From the NCBI GenBank assembly GCA_046704255.1, contig JBJKSH010000057.1:1-64000 (forward strand): a stretch of 64,000 bases of DNA, read 5' to 3'. The stretch comes from FEN-1297 sp046704255 (GTDB taxonomy: Bacteria; Bacteroidota; Ignavibacteria; Ignavibacteriales; Ignavibacteriaceae). The notes under the pieces were generated by a model. The model worked only from the letters and a program-made list of their open reading frames with translations, ran no database searches and was not told the origin of the DNA. Shown here piece after piece: positions 1-7,818 of the stretch. Made by a program: the position numbers and the translations under genes. Position 1 is the first letter of the stretch, and every line of letters begins with the position of its first letter.

Positions 1-537
1 AAGTATAAGCGCGAAGGTGAGGTCGTTTCGGAACCTATACTTGCTGTCCTATCAGCGAAAAGCAAGGATAAGATAAACAGTCTCTTTGATAAGCTAATCG
101 GCAGCTTTGCCGTTGCGGTTATTGATAAGAAAGATCCGGAAAGACTAATTCTAATCCGGAAAGATAATCCTCTCGAGCTTTGTTATAATGCTAAAGATGA
201 TATCCTCTATTTCTGCAGTGAAAGATGGATAATGAAGAAAGCTCTGAATATAAAGACTCATAAGAAACGGGGATTCAATCTGGGAGATGAGCCTTTTCAT
301 TGTTATGAGCTTGAAAATAAACATGGCCTAATTATTAATAAGACCGGTATCGAAATCTATAAGAGATATATGTCCTATAGGTATTTCAATAGAGATTATT
401 CCTATGAGGATTTTGATAGTACGGTTATGATCGAGTGTCCGTGGTGTTATGGAATGACTCCGTTCAATGAAGAAAAATTGGAAAATGTATGTGTCAACTG
501 CGGGATACAAATATCAGAGGACGATATAATCGTTTAA
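1..537 (+). CDS. Class II glutamine amidotransferase-like protein with C-terminal zinc ribbon (5'-partial)
   Basis: The frame is open from the first base, so the start and any N-terminal catalytic Cys lie outside the window; 178 residues are visible. The pattern GSFAVAVID, then a LIRKDNPLELCYNAKDDILYF stretch (first 20 shown as LIRKDNPLELCYNAKDDILY) and CSERWIMKKAL matches the second half of Ntn-type glutamine amidotransferase domains such as the one in GlmS, where a short strand is followed by a ligand-binding loop and a SD-like turn. The last 40 residues carry CPWC and CVNCG, a four-Cys zinc ribbon not found in GlmS. An in-frame ATG at 232 is internal to the domain and is not the start. The protein sits in the element that ends at the tRNA remnant. 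The amidotransferase reading is moderate; the substrate is unknown. Confidence 0.6.
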   Translation, partial: KYKREGEVVSEPILAVLSAKSKDKINSLFDKLIGSFAVAVIDKKDPERLILIRKDNPLELCYNAKDDILYFCSERWIMKKALNIKTHKKRGFNLGDEPFHCYELENKHGLIINKTGIEIYKRYMSYRYFNRDYSYEDFDSTVMIECPWCYGMTPFNEEKLENVCVNCGIQISEDDIIV

Positions 538-554
538 TTAAACTCACCGGATGG

Positions 555-788
555 TTACTTCAATAATTTCATTGCTTCAGTGAGAGCAGTTTGAAGTTTC
601 TTCCTTTCTTTCGAGTGCTGCATACAAGTGCATTCTTTAATATCTCTGTCTTCCAGACGGAAGAGGATTTCAGCTACGACATATGACCAGAAATCTTTCT
701 CGCTCGGAGTGATCGTCCGGTGAAATAATATAGATTCAAATGCTCTTTTTCCCATGCCATACAAATGTATGGCATTATCAAATATCAT
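555..788 (-). CDS. Small hypothetical protein of the integrated element
   Basis: A 77-residue ORF on the opposite strand to its neighbours, with a charged C-terminal helix (HSKERKKLQTALTEAMKLLK) and two close Cys (CTC). I do not recognise the family. No clear ribosome binding site precedes the ATG at 788; an internal ATG at 755 lies directly beside a 10-bp inverted repeat (754-775) and would give 66 residues (MGKRAFESILF). Gene or not is uncertain, but the frame fills the gap between two plus-strand genes and the inverted repeat fits a divergent control region. Confidence 0.4.
   Translation of the reverse strand: MIFDNAIHLYGMGKRAFESILFHRTITPSEKDFWSYVVAEILFRLEDRDIKECTCMQHSKERKKLQTALTEAMKLLK
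754..775. promoter_or_regulatory. 10-bp inverted repeat between divergent small genes (putative operator)
   Basis: The arms ATGCCATACA and TGTATGGCAT are perfect and separated by AA. The site overlaps the start region of the minus-strand small gene and lies about 100 bp upstream of the plus-strand 39-residue gene. Such a site would suit a dimeric repressor, but no repressor gene is recognised next to it. Confidence 0.35.
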
Positions 789-876
789 TCAAGTTATAAA
801 ATATCTTTTAAGAATGCATGCAATTCTGAATAACAGTTCTCAAAATCATCTCAATAATTTTAAACAAGGAGTAAGA

Positions 877-996
877 ATGTATTCACCTAAAATTAAAGAA
901 GAGTTCGTTTGCCAGCTTTACCGGCTTAAGCAGATCGAAAAGCGCCCAATGACACGATTAGCGAACGAAGCAATTGAACTTTACTTGAGAAATTAA
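877..996 (+). CDS. 39-residue protein resembling a ribbon-helix-helix protein
   Basis: The ATG at 877 is preceded by an AAGGAG ribosome binding site (866-871), so it is preferred over the in-frame ATG at 754. The product (MYSPKIKEEFVCQLYRLKQI then RPMTRLANEAIELYL) has the shape of a minimal ribbon-helix-helix/CopG DNA-binding unit: a short strand, then two helices with the xxLANEAIExYL ending common in that fold. It precedes the Gam-like gene by a few tens of bases on the same strand and may be co-transcribed. Function as an element regulator is inferred only from the fold resemblance. Confidence 0.5.
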   Translation: MYSPKIKEEFVCQLYRLKQIEKRPMTRLANEAIELYLRN

Positions 997-1024
997 CATC
1001 TAATTGTTAAGTAGGAGACTCAAG

Positions 1025-1549
1025 ATGAACAGCGAGATAAATTTTCTAGATGAACTTTTACTTGAGGTTGAAGCCAAAGAGCATAAACAAACCGTGGCCT
1101 ACTTTGATTTGGTAGTAATGGAGATATCAAATTTAGAGAAGGAGATTTCAAATATCCTTATGCAGGCAGAGGAAGAAAGCAAGATCATTAATGATTGGGC
1201 GCTTAATAGAAGTTCCTCTATTCAAGATAAGATTAATTTCCTTCGACTTAAATTAGAATCATTCACTCGCGAAGAAGGAAAGAAAACTATCGATTTGCCC
1301 CATGGTGTATTAAAGATACGGAAGCAGCCTGATAAGGTTGAGATAATAGATATGGATATCTTTCTTGAACAAGCGAAGGGAGAAATGCTGACAGTTATTC
1401 CGGAATCCGTTAAGCCGAATCTCAATAATATTAGAGCATATATTAAATCCTCGGGTAGAGTTCCTGCCGGAGTAAATATAATTGAGGGTAAAGAAGAATT
1501 TAAACTAAAAATAAAAACAAAGGAGAAAGACCATGACTCAGAGAGCTAA
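1025..1549 (+). CDS. Gam/Gp157-like phage host-nuclease inhibitor family protein
   Basis: The start at 1025 is chosen because TAGGAG lies at 1012-1017; an upstream ATG at 1004 has no such site. The 174-residue protein begins with a long charged helix, then a SIQDKINFLRLKLESF helix and the hairpin region DLPHGVLKIRKQPDKVEI followed by a proline/lysine-rich tail. This order (helical bundle, then G.hKhRKqP..VEh strand) is seen in the Mu Gam and Siphovirus Gp157 families, which bind DNA ends or protect phage DNA. The gene overlaps the next by 17 bases, indicating coupled translation. Which of the two families it belongs to cannot be settled by eye. Confidence 0.6.
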   Translation: MNSEINFLDELLLEVEAKEHKQTVAYFDLVVMEISNLEKEISNILMQAEEESKIINDWALNRSSSIQDKINFLRLKLESFTREEGKKTIDLPHGVLKIRKQPDKVEIIDMDIFLEQAKGEMLTVIPESVKPNLNNIRAYIKSSGRVPAGVNIIEGKEEFKLKIKTKEKDHDSES

Positions 1550-2021
1550 ACTTGAATTGCCGGTTAACCAGCCGGTGACAATTGAACTATTATATGATGA
1601 GCCGATAACCGGAACGTCTAGATATGGTGCCTATTACATGTACGCGGTCTCTTCAGAAGGTAAAGAATTCTCTTTCTTTCCACCGGAAGAAGTCCATGAA
1701 CAGCTTAAGGATATGAGGAGAGGAGCTAAGGCAGTTATAACCAGAATTGCATCTCAAAATGGTAAGAAGATTATTACAACCTATGAAGTTCAAAAAGACG
1801 GTGATAATACTATTAAATCCGGTGCTGAAAATTCATATAGAAGTGAGACTTCAAATAGTAATTCCTCCACTATTAGGAAAGACAATCTCTATGAAATAAT
1901 GCTACAATGCTATAAGGATGCCCTAGAGTTACAGAAAGAGTTAAATGGTTTAGCTGATCCAGAGAAGATAGCTGTTACCTTATTTATAGCTCGCAGTAAG
2001 ACAATTCAAAGTATTTATTAG
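1533..2021 (+). CDS. OB-fold-like single-strand-binding candidate of the integrated element
   Basis: 162 residues, starting at an ATG inside the end of the Gam-like gene with AAAGGAGAAAG just upstream. Residues 12-85 are beta-rich, with alternating hydrophobic positions (VTIELLYDEPITG, YGAYYMYAVSSEGKEFSFF, GAKAVITRIAS), as in small OB-fold domains that bind single-stranded DNA. A Ser/Asn-rich linker follows, then a helical tail (LYEIMLQCYKDALELQKEL). Coupling to a Gam-like gene fits a DNA-maintenance or recombination role in the element. I recognise no specific family; the OB-fold call is an inference from the residue pattern. Confidence 0.5.
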   Translation: MTQRAKLELPVNQPVTIELLYDEPITGTSRYGAYYMYAVSSEGKEFSFFPPEEVHEQLKDMRRGAKAVITRIASQNGKKIITTYEVQKDGDNTIKSGAENSYRSETSNSNSSTIRKDNLYEIMLQCYKDALELQKELNGLADPEKIAVTLFIARSKTIQSIY

Positions 2022-2525
2022 TGGGTGATCGTCGTGCTAATTAAATTTATTGCCGAAGAAATAAATGTAATGGGTATGACCCGGTCAATTTTTAATTGCT
2101 AATTTAGATAAATACAATTCTAGTTATAAACCTTAATAATAAACTCGCGAAATCCTCTTAAATTAGCCTGTTTTCTCAACCTTTTTAAACAACATATTTG
2201 AAAATAATTCCGAGATATTTTATTACTATTTTTATTTGTCATTTAAGATAGTCAATAAAGGATTATATCATTAAAGAAAGTAAAAGGTTCCCTATACTAT
2301 AAAATATATTTTGAATTAAAAGAAAGATTTGAATAAATTAAAATTATAAATTTCAAATATTATTAACCTTAACCATGTCTTTAGGTATCATTTAAAATGA
2401 AATCCTAAATGACATAAATGTAATATGGTTCTTAGAGAGTCGAAAGAAAGAACTGAATTGTCAATTAGATGTACAGTTAAGATCATTTCTTTGATTTTAA
2501 GAGTGGATGCTTGGTTTGTGTAGTT

Positions 2526-2564
2526 ATTAAGAGTCTACTGCTCTACCAACTGAGCTAAGGGTGC
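2526..2564 (-). tRNA. tRNA-Lys(CUU) 5' half only (truncated; probable attachment site)
   Basis: Read on the minus strand, the acceptor strand GCACCCT, TA, D stem GCTC, D loop, GAGC, A, anticodon stem GTAGA and loop CTCTTAA (anticodon CTT) follow in perfect order. After the loop the sequence no longer pairs with the stem and there is no variable loop, T arm (GGTTCGAATCC) or acceptor 3' strand within 500 bp downstream. The break is exactly at the anticodon loop, the usual crossover place of tyrosine integrases that target tRNA genes. As it stands this copy cannot make a tRNA; an intact copy may exist at the far end of the element. Confidence 0.8.
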
Positions 2565-2568
2565 GGCG

Positions 2569-2599
2569 CAAAATTAAGGATTTTAAGCTACCTTTCAAA
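2569..2599 (-). promoter_or_regulatory. Promoter of the truncated tRNA-Lys gene
   Basis: On the minus strand TTTG (2599-2596) and TAATTTTG (2576-2569) are separated by 19 bp. This matches the TTG / TAnnTTTG promoter described for Bacteroidota primary sigma factors. The -7 box ends five bases before the first tRNA base, so transcription would begin at or next to the mature 5' end. Confidence 0.6.
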
Positions 2600-2745
2600 A
2601 TAATAACACAAAATTCATTTAACTTGTTTTTTAGTGCAACACACTGCAAACGAACCTGAATAGATTTCTAATTTCTTAATTCAATTGTTCTTTGTTCTTA
2701 ATAAAAAAATGAAGAATGAAGAACATAAGAATAACGAATTAAGAG

Positions 2746-3168
2746 TTATAGTATAGATAGAAGTGCTATATATAATGCGGCGGCATTTTTCAGGTATGTA
2801 ATGTACTTCCCCGCTAGACCGAGGTTATAATTTGGCAGAGAGTTAAACTGAAGTGACAGGAAACCGGATAAATTCTTTTTTACATTTGCAAGCGGATCGG
2901 CAATTACTTTTATATCTTTTAAATTTGCCCACGACTTAGGAAGCCCGGAAGAAGCTCCTGCTGTAAAATAATTATGAAAAATTAGAGAGAAGTTTTTATT
3001 AAAAAACATTAATTGGTTCAGATTATTATTAAGTTCATCATTGTATAGTTTAGTCATATCGTGAACGGAATCTTTTTTTGTTGTAAAATTTTGTTGAGTC
3101 TTCTGTGCATAGCACACTGCGGCTGTTAAAAGGAATATTAAAGAGGCAATATAAAGGACTCTGTTCAT
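2746..3168 (-). CDS. Hypothetical exported protein
   Basis: 140 residues with a clear N-terminal signal peptide (MNRVLYIASLIFLLTAAVCYA, cut probably after CYA near residue 20). The mature part is Asn-rich with no Cys and ends in a hydrophobic stretch (AAALYIALLSIL) that may be a short membrane anchor or strand. No family is recognised. It stands alone between the tRNA remnant and a repeat, on the opposite strand to the element genes. Confidence 0.6.
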   Translation of the reverse strand: MNRVLYIASLIFLLTAAVCYAQKTQQNFTTKKDSVHDMTKLYNDELNNNLNQLMFFNKNFSLIFHNYFTAGASSGLPKSWANLKDIKVIADPLANVKKNLSGFLSLQFNSLPNYNLGLAGKYITYLKNAAALYIALLSIL

Positions 3169-3277
3169 TTTATAGATGATTAATTGTCTTTATTTATTTA
3201 GACGAATTAAATTAGAATTGTTCATTTAATAGTGATGGGAAATATTTAATTTGTAATATACATTGTTAAGGCGGTTG

Positions 3278-3360
3278 AACCCTTCCCTTGCCTTCCTCTA
3301 TTAAAGGAAGTGACGGCGTGAGCCTTCCCCTTTTACAAAGGGGAAGGGCAGGTTAGGGTT
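3278..3360. repeat. Short MITE-like palindromic repeat
   Basis: The outer ends AACCCTTCCC and GGTTAGGGTT form an imperfect terminal inverted repeat. Inside lie a small hairpin (CTTCCT / AGGAAG, 3292-3309) and a perfect 11-bp hairpin with a three-base loop at 3323-3347 (CCTTCCCCTTT / AAAGGGGAAGG). The local GC content is higher than in the flanks. Its shape suggests an interspersed non-coding repeat; it could also serve as a bidirectional terminator between the two minus-strand genes. Confidence 0.5.
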
Positions 3361-3402
3361 TTAATTACTTCTTCTATTTTATATAATCCATTTTAAATTA
3401 TC

Positions 3403-4194
3403 TCACGCTCTTTCGTCTCCTTTTAGATAATAACCGGTAACTTTTTTGAAAGCCTCGGAAGTACGCTTTCCCGGTACTCCGTCGGGTTTTAAATATATCC
3501 CGGGAACTTTATTTAGAAAAGTTTGAAGTTCCTCGGCATAAGGTATTTTATTGTTAGAATATTTTATCAAAGGTTCTTCGGCTTTAACCGGAACGGGAAT
3601 ATCCCGGAAAGTAATTTCATCTCTTTCGGCAAGCCTTCTTAATAGCACAGCCGCACCGCACTGGCTGGAAACTGCAGTATCAGACCATCTGCCGTCTGCA
3701 ACATATTTACCGCTTTTATAATGATTGGAAAAGCTCCATAAATAGGGAGAAAGAACTTCCGGATGTTTTGTCCGATAACCGAACCCATTGTAAGATTCAA
3801 CCTTATATAACATTCCGGGTAAAGTCCAATCATTCCACAAATCCAATTTTTGAAACCGCAGGGAATCGGCCGCACTTTCTTTCCATGTAAAAGGCGGATT
3901 GCCATCCGGAGGCCTGCCTGCTGGCACATGTACTGTTCTTGCGGTTAAAGGATCCCCGTTATGCAGATGTCTGTTAAAATTTATAGATGATTCCATGTTG
4001 TGAATTACAGCTATAAAATACCACGGAATTCCAACTATTAAACCTGCAGATTCGTACCGGCTTTTACTATTCAAAAGTTTGTTAACTATACTTTCAACTA
4101 ATTGAAACTTTTCAGTTTTTATTATACAAGTGTCGAAAAGTTTCCGGTATTCGTTTCCAAGCTCATTTGTAAAACTAACGCTGCTCATTATCAT
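3403..4194 (-). CDS. Lysozyme-like muramidase domain protein with C-terminal peptidoglycan-binding module
   Basis: 263 residues. Residues 50-130 carry GIPWYFIAVIHNMESSINF, HLHNGDPLTARTVHVPAGRP and GNPPFTWKESA, the pattern of a lysozyme-fold cell-wall hydrolase with the Glu of HNMES as likely catalytic acid. NGFGYR, SPYLWSFSNHY and QCGAAVLLRR complete the fold. The last 50 residues (LQTFLNKVPGIYLKPDGVPG then GKRTSEAFKKVTGY) are a peptidoglycan-binding repeat. No signal peptide is seen. The first ATG (4194) touches its GGG; the ATG at 4188 has better spacing. It overlaps the upstream membrane gene by about 20 bases, so the two are translated together. Confidence 0.65.
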   Translation of the reverse strand: MIMSSVSFTNELGNEYRKLFDTCIIKTEKFQLVESIVNKLLNSKSRYESAGLIVGIPWYFIAVIHNMESSINFNRHLHNGDPLTARTVHVPAGRPPDGNPPFTWKESAADSLRFQKLDLWNDWTLPGMLYKVESYNGFGYRTKHPEVLSPYLWSFSNHYKSGKYVADGRWSDTAVSSQCGAAVLLRRLAERDEITFRDIPVPVKAEEPLIKYSNNKIPYAEELQTFLNKVPGIYLKPDGVPGKRTSEAFKKVTGYYLKGDERA

Positions 4195-5215
4195 CCCTTT
4201 CTTTTTGTAATAGAAGACTTGTTAATTCAACAGGTTTTTCTTTTGTAATCTTTTTATTTTTAATTGATGCGGAATATAACTTATCATTTATCTTTTTAGT
4301 TACTTCAACATCATACAAACCTTCCTTAGCAGGTGTAAAATAAAATGCGCCGTCTTTATCGGTTTCTTTTTCCAAAGGATGTCCTCTATCATCAGCGGGT
4401 ATTAATACAACTTTCATTTTGGATTTATCAAAACCCGGTTTTAAATTTTTTATTTCTTCGGGAATATCCACCGTACCCGCAAGCATTAACCTGCCGGCTG
4501 ATTCTTCTTGAGTGGTAGATTTACCGGGAAGAATTACATCTTTAATTTTATTTAAAAGTTCTATTGCCCTGCCAGAAAAGAAACCCAGAACAAAAGAAAA
4601 AATTATAATCTCAATTGATGTGCTTTCTATTTTTGCCTGGCTTGCCGATGTAATTATGTTAAAGCTTAAAACAATAACTAATGTTATTAACGGTGCATAA
4701 AATAATTTTGCCCAGTAAACAGGAAGTTCGGCGGCCTTAAATTCTCCCTTACGCATTGTTTCGGAAGCCATGTATAAAAGGCTCGCCAGCACTCCGAATA
4801 CAGACCAAAAAATAACTTCCAGGTATTTCATATCCCCGTTAAGCCAAAAGTACGATGAAGTTTCAATTGTTACAGACGGCAGTGCATTTAAAAAACCGTT
4901 AATTGTAAGTGCGGAATATTCGTTTTTAATTTTCCGAAATATAAGACTGTCTGCAGGAGGGATTTCTTCAAATAAATATTGAATTGCTTTTTCAACTTTA
5001 ATCCGGCTTGTTAAATTTGCCGACGTATCGGTTAAAATAAAAGTTACAACCGACTTATCCGTATCGGAAAGTCTTTCATTTACGCTGCCGGTTTTAATTG
5101 TATGCCAGACACAGTAAACTGCCGCAATAATAACAAGTACGGCAATTACCCCTGTTAATGTAACCCAGGGTTTTTGGATATAGTCTATTTTCGAGGTTTT
5201 GTCTTTCCCGTTCAT
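4175..5215 (-). CDS. Four-helix membrane protein with C-terminal carboxypeptidase-regulatory-like domain
   Basis: 346 residues. Hydrophobic helices lie near residues 17-40, 130-152, 172-192 and 198-218; about 90 soluble residues separate helices 1 and 2. After residue 240 there is a soluble beta domain (LMLAGTVDIPEEI, PADDRGHPLEKETDKDGAFY, PAKEGLYDVEV) resembling the transthyretin-like domains that follow the G.V.D..G.P L..v.T d..G.F pattern. The gene precedes and overlaps the lysozyme-like gene. I do not recognise a specific family; the pair may act together on the cell wall. Confidence 0.55.
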   Translation of the reverse strand: MNGKDKTSKIDYIQKPWVTLTGVIAVLVIIAAVYCVWHTIKTGSVNERLSDTDKSVVTFILTDTSANLTSRIKVEKAIQYLFEEIPPADSLIFRKIKNEYSALTINGFLNALPSVTIETSSYFWLNGDMKYLEVIFWSVFGVLASLLYMASETMRKGEFKAAELPVYWAKLFYAPLITLVIVLSFNIITSASQAKIESTSIEIIIFSFVLGFFSGRAIELLNKIKDVILPGKSTTQEESAGRLMLAGTVDIPEEIKNLKPGFDKSKMKVVLIPADDRGHPLEKETDKDGAFYFTPAKEGLYDVEVTKKINDKLYSASIKNKKITKEKPVELTSLLLQKERDDNEQR

Positions 5216-5426
5216 TGCTCCTCCTTTTAATTTTTTTCTTCCCTTTAAGTATGTACAGGAAATTTTAAGTAATGCTATACCGGTGGTATGATTTATAACT
5301 TGTAATTATCAAAAAATTTATGACAAAATCAATTAATTATTATTTCATAATTGTTTTTTCCTTTGCGATCTTTTAGAGTTCGCTGCATTCTTTGTGAATG
5401 GAATATTTCCAAATCCGCCGTCCATA

Positions 5427-5864
5427 TTAAATATCTTTGTGCGTTTGAATGTAATGTTCGGTTGAAAAAGAGCCGGCTCCGTATATTGCAAAAACTATAA
5501 GTAATAACAGTACTACAATAGATATAACCGGGTTTGTATTCATAAAAGAAAATTTATCCGGCATTTTTACAAAGAATACTTCTCCTATTAGGATAGGGAG
5601 ATTCAAAAGAGATGCAAAACGGGTAAGCAGTCCGGCTGTAATTAAGATTCCTCCGCCAAAGCTTATTAACACTACGTACTGAGCACTCATAAAGTTTAAA
5701 TACTCAAATGTGTGGGTTAGGACGTAGTCATTAATTAAAATTCTGTTATCAAAAAACAGAAATCCTTTAACCAAAACAACCAAACCAAGAAGCACTCTTA
5801 GGTAATCCATCCATGCCGGTCTGTGTTGGTCTGCCCAGTCTTCAATTTTTAATATTGAGTCCAT
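5427..5864 (-). CDS. DoxX family membrane protein
   Basis: 145 residues with four membrane helices. The beginning (ADQHRPAWMDYLRVLLGLVV, then LVKGFLFF), the second helix region QYVVLISFGGGILITAGLLT and the ending helix IVVLLLLIVFAIYGAGSFS followed by a short tail match the DoxX fold, whose members are linked to quinone or redox functions. A paralogue in the same orientation lies just upstream (5979-6452). The substrate is unknown. Confidence 0.75.
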   Translation of the reverse strand: MDSILKIEDWADQHRPAWMDYLRVLLGLVVLVKGFLFFDNRILINDYVLTHTFEYLNFMSAQYVVLISFGGGILITAGLLTRFASLLNLPILIGEVFFVKMPDKFSFMNTNPVISIVVLLLLIVFAIYGAGSFSTEHYIQTHKDI

Positions 5865-5978
5865 TTATACTCCGGGATCGTTTAAATTGTTTACCGCTAA
5901 CTTTTGTAGAAAGTAAATATACAAAACGAAAATATTTTGAAGTATGACAAAGCACACCGTATAAAAAATAAAAAGCTT

Positions 5979-6452
5979 TCAGCCTTCATTCAAGTTTTTA
6001 TCCCTTTGCTGTTCAATTAAATTATCCACAGATATTTTACCGGAGCCATATATTAAAAAGAAGAAGCAAAGCGCAAGAACAATAATTGAATAAACAATTG
6101 CCGAATTCAATTCAAAAAGATTTTTATGAAAATCCATAAAAATTATTGAGCCGAGTAATGCGGGTATTTCAAACAATACGGCAATTCGGGTAAATAAGCC
6201 GAATGCTATTGCCGTTCCGCAGGCAATATATCCGCCTATTATATAGTGAGCAATTGCATAATGAAGTACCCAGTATTCGCTGTTCTCAATCATACTTATA
6301 ACAACATCTTTATTGATTATATAAGCAATACCCTTAGTAACTAGTATAACACCGAAAAAAATTCTTAAATATTCAAACCATCTGGGATAATGCAGGTTTG
6401 CCCAATTTCCTATTTTTTTCCCGGAAGAACGAAGCTTTGAAACAGCATACAT
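5979..6452 (-). CDS. DoxX family membrane protein (paralogue)
   Basis: 157 residues, built like the neighbouring protein: a start ANLHYPRWFEYLRIFFGVIL, a second helix with AHYIIGGYIACGTAIAFGLF then TR, and a final helix ending in IYGSGKISVDN. The shared words (HxPxWxxYLR, GxxTR, IYGxGxxSxxN) show an old tandem duplication. It has a hydrophilic tail of about 15 residues. Gap to the downstream paralogue is 114 bp. Function beyond the DoxX family is not visible. Confidence 0.75.
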   Translation of the reverse strand: MYAVSKLRSSGKKIGNWANLHYPRWFEYLRIFFGVILVTKGIAYIINKDVVISMIENSEYWVLHYAIAHYIIGGYIACGTAIAFGLFTRIAVLFEIPALLGSIIFMDFHKNLFELNSAIVYSIIVLALCFFFLIYGSGKISVDNLIEQQRDKNLNEG

Positions 6453-6563
6453 AATTCCTCCACGGTATATTTATAAATACGGCAAATGGATGTGCTTTAT
6501 TAATTCAAATAGAATCTATTAAATATTATTTAAAGTGGAAAGTAAAATTTTTAATAATGTGAG

Positions 6564-7802
6564 CTAAATTAGTATTACCGGAATGTGCAGAATGGCCCAT
6601 ATACCGTACATAAGATAGGTCTTCTTCTTTTCCTGCTTTGCCTGTACCGCAAAATAAAACGCTTTTATTATGGTATTGCTCATCATTGCCAGTATAATTG
6701 CAGATACTATTATTGCCTGTACGGATCCGCTTTTTCTGACGAGTGAAAGTATAAAAGGATCAATATCGGTTACGCCGACAATTGCAGATAGTATAAGCAG
6801 ACCTATATTGCCGAAAAAGTTTTTTACAAAAACTGTAATAACGGAAAGTACTACAAATAATGCCGCAAAGATAACTGCCGGTTTAATTTCAAACGGGTTT
6901 TGAAGCGTTGATACCTGATGTTCTCCCGGCTTTTGTTCGCCTTGTTTAATTGTAAAGGAAAGCAGGGTTCCTATCGCGGCAAGGAGTACGAGTTTCCACC
7001 ATAATTGGGGAATTATTACCGGATTAATAACCCATATTATAACCAATATGCGCAAATACATTATGCTGCTTGCAAGTATAGATGCCTGAAGTGCGTTGCC
7101 GCTTTGCATCGGATTGTTCTTTGCAATTCTTCCAACGGCTATACTTACGGCAGTGCTGGAAACCAGTCCTCCCATCAACCCGGAAACCCAAAGCCCGACT
7201 TTACCGCCGAATTTTTTCATAAGGAAGTATCCCACAAACCCGATTGTGGAAACCATTATTACTATTTGCCAGATATGTGTTGGATTTAGTTCGAATTGTG
7301 TGTAGGATTTGTCCGGTAATGCAGGAAGAATTATTAATGTAATAAGTAAAAATTTTAATACGGCAAGGAATTCGGATTTGTTAAGCTTCTCTACATAACT
7401 TTCCAATTCGGATTTTTCAGACAACAGCAGAGTTGTAATAATTCCTAGTGCCATGGAAATCCACACATCTGCAAGCAGTGCAAGCGCGCCGATAACAAAT
7501 GTAAGCAAAGCGGCTATTTCGCTCGTCCATCCTATGTGGCCCTCTTTTTGTTTTGCATAATATTCGGTTAAAACAAGTGCGGCTAAAGAAACAAGCCCGG
7601 CAGAAACACCAAAGGTTATATTTAATTTGTATAGCCATCCGCATCCGAAGCCAAACAAACTGATGATAGTATAAGTTCGTATTCCGGCAAAGGTTTTACC
7701 TTTGCGTTCGGAAATTGCACTTTCCCTTTCCAGCCCTATTAAAAATCCCAGCCCTAGTGCAACAAGAAATCTTAGTTCATTTGTCCACACAAAATTATAC
7801 AT
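6564..7802 (-). CDS. MgtC/SapB family membrane protein with DUF4010 domain
   Basis: 412 residues, about 12 membrane helices. The N-terminal third has the MgtC/SapB signature (LGLGFLIGLERESA, FAGIRTYTIISLFGFGCGW, IGWTSEIAALLTFVIGALA). The rest matches DUF4010: LWVSGLMGGLVSSTAVSIAV, ALQASILASSIMYLRILVII, TDIDPFILSLVR. Such fused proteins are widespread and are thought to affect cation homeostasis or membrane potential, though the transported ligand is not established. It is followed on the same strand by the DoxX pair and preceded by a CoA-binding protein 16 bp upstream. Confidence 0.8.
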   Translation of the reverse strand: MYNFVWTNELRFLVALGLGFLIGLERESAISERKGKTFAGIRTYTIISLFGFGCGWLYKLNITFGVSAGLVSLAALVLTEYYAKQKEGHIGWTSEIAALLTFVIGALALLADVWISMALGIITTLLLSEKSELESYVEKLNKSEFLAVLKFLLITLIILPALPDKSYTQFELNPTHIWQIVIMVSTIGFVGYFLMKKFGGKVGLWVSGLMGGLVSSTAVSIAVGRIAKNNPMQSGNALQASILASSIMYLRILVIIWVINPVIIPQLWWKLVLLAAIGTLLSFTIKQGEQKPGEHQVSTLQNPFEIKPAVIFAALFVVLSVITVFVKNFFGNIGLLILSAIVGVTDIDPFILSLVRKSGSVQAIIVSAIILAMMSNTIIKAFYFAVQAKQEKKKTYLMYGIWAILHIPVILI

Positions 7803-7818
7803 ACCTGTTTATTAGAAT

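Larger units (their letters stand above)
2022..2745. other. AT-rich non-coding junction between integrated element and chromosome
   Basis: No convincing ORF is present over 724 bp. Bases 2040-2500 are very AT-rich and carry no T-arm or 3' half of a tRNA on either strand. An octamer TTAAGAGT occurs at 2497-2504 and again at 2527-2534, the second copy inside the anticodon loop of the tRNA remnant; such repeats are typical of integrase core sites. From 2565 rightward the sequence is chromosomal: tRNA promoter and then a simple AT-rich spacer to the next gene. Confidence 0.5.

Noticed and set aside
232..537. ATG-initiated 101-residue ORF at the left end
   Set aside because: The frame is open to base 1 and the domain begins before the ATG, so this is only the tail of a longer gene.
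7005..7289. Plus-strand ORFs within the MgtC/SapB gene
   Set aside because: They are shadow frames of a clear membrane protein gene.
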